Assembly: GCF_038595065.1 (NCBI RefSeq)
Contig: NZ_CP152003.1
Span: forward strand, 786,001-850,000
From: Sutcliffiella sp. FSL R7-0096
Lineage (GTDB): Bacteria > Bacillota > Bacilli > Bacillales > Bacillaceae_I
Length of the DNA stretch: 64,000 bases
Direction: 5' to 3'
In this document: one piece after another, positions 63,685 through 64,000 of the stretch
Numbering within the stretch: position 1 is the stretch's first letter
How the letters are laid out: each line of letters starts with the position of its first letter
Translations under genes and position numbers: made by a program
Notes under the pieces: generated by a model
Database searches by the model: none
What the model was told of the DNA's origin: nothing
The model's input: the letters and a program-made list of their open reading frames with translations, nothing else

Positions 63685-64000
63685 TATGAAGACAATCTGG
63701 AAGGTGATTTTTAGTTAAGATTGTCATTATACTGCTTATGAAGACAATCTGAAAGGGGCTTTCTAGTTGAGATTGTCATCATACCGCTTATGAAGACAAT
63801 CTGGAAGGTGATTTTTAGTTGAGATTGTCATCATACCGCTTATGAAGACAATTTGGAAGGTGCTTTCTAGTTGAGAATGTCAACATACTGCTTATGAAGA
63901 CAATTTGAAGGTGCTTTCTAGTTGAGATGGTCATTATACTGCTTATGAAGACAATCTCGTAGCTTATTTCTTGTTGAAAAGGACTTCATATCGTTTATGA
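63685..64000. repeat. 52-bp tandem repeat array of hairpins, running off the window edge
   Basis: Six units plus the start of a seventh, at 63685, 63737, 63789, 63841, 63893, 63944 and 63996 (periods 52, one of 51). Each typical unit has ATGAAGACAATCT, a loop of about 19 bases, and AGATTGTCATCAT, giving a 13-bp stem with one mismatch. Non-coding. Unrelated in sequence to the array at 47896 but of the same period. Confidence 0.92.

Noticed and set aside
63685-64000. CRISPR array or repeat-protein gene
   Set aside because: No unique spacers, period not a multiple of three, stops in every frame.

Overview
The window looks like chromosomal DNA of an endospore-forming Bacillaceae (Bacillus or a close relative). 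It is low in G+C and uses AGGAGG-type ribosome sites with frequent TTG and GTG starts. It carries a gerA-type germination operon, a SipW/camelysin pair, a Bce/Yxd-type ABC module, a BirA-box bioY and several ECF sigma operons. No tRNA, rRNA, CRISPR array or transposase gene was seen.

Positions 1-18,500 hold an extracellular-protease island. Four large secreted S8 peptidases (one cut by the left edge) share space with a SipW-type signal peptidase, a TasA/camelysin-family surface protein and a small hypothetical. Two paralogous HTH+TPR regulators of PlcR/NprR (RNPP) type bracket the main part. Two of the peptidases end in dockerin repeats preceded by a cohesin-like domain. A MITE-like element, apparently with a 15-bp target duplication, interrupts a terminator at about 16.9 kb.

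Positions 18,500-24,300 hold a solitary HTH/helical-repeat regulator (AimR-like in layout), a gerA-B-C germination operon with a possible sigma-G promoter, and a truncated recent duplicate of the regulator's 3' end on the far side. Positions 24,400-38,500 are ordinary accessory chromosome: a CDF metal exporter; a two-component system with a divergent BceAB-like transporter and YxeA-like protein; an HxlR regulator divergent from an MFS pump and aldo/keto reductase; lipoproteins; a C1q-like protein; a VOC protein; and another MFS pump.

Positions 39,000-43,350 contain the most interesting locus. An LXG-domain polymorphic toxin with a glycine-zipper C-terminus is followed by five tandem paralogous small membrane proteins (one frameshifted) and a 234-aa protein of unknown function. 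I read this as a type VII-secreted membrane-disrupting toxin with an expanded immunity array.

Positions 43,400-64,000 contain a CPBP protease, MerR, VanZ and VOC proteins. A TetR gene diverges from an MMPL exporter and partner across ten 52-bp tandem repeats. Next come an ECF sigma/PadR/FtsW-like operon (the FtsW-like gene is frameshifted), a large catalase, a PadR/HAAS membrane pair, bioY, a VOC protein, an SDR, and two ECF sigma/putative anti-sigma pairs. The right edge has a second, unrelated 52-bp tandem array made of hairpins. All three ECF operons have upstream sites resembling AAC-N16-CGTC (one is ACC). All assignments come from reading the sequence; no database search was run.
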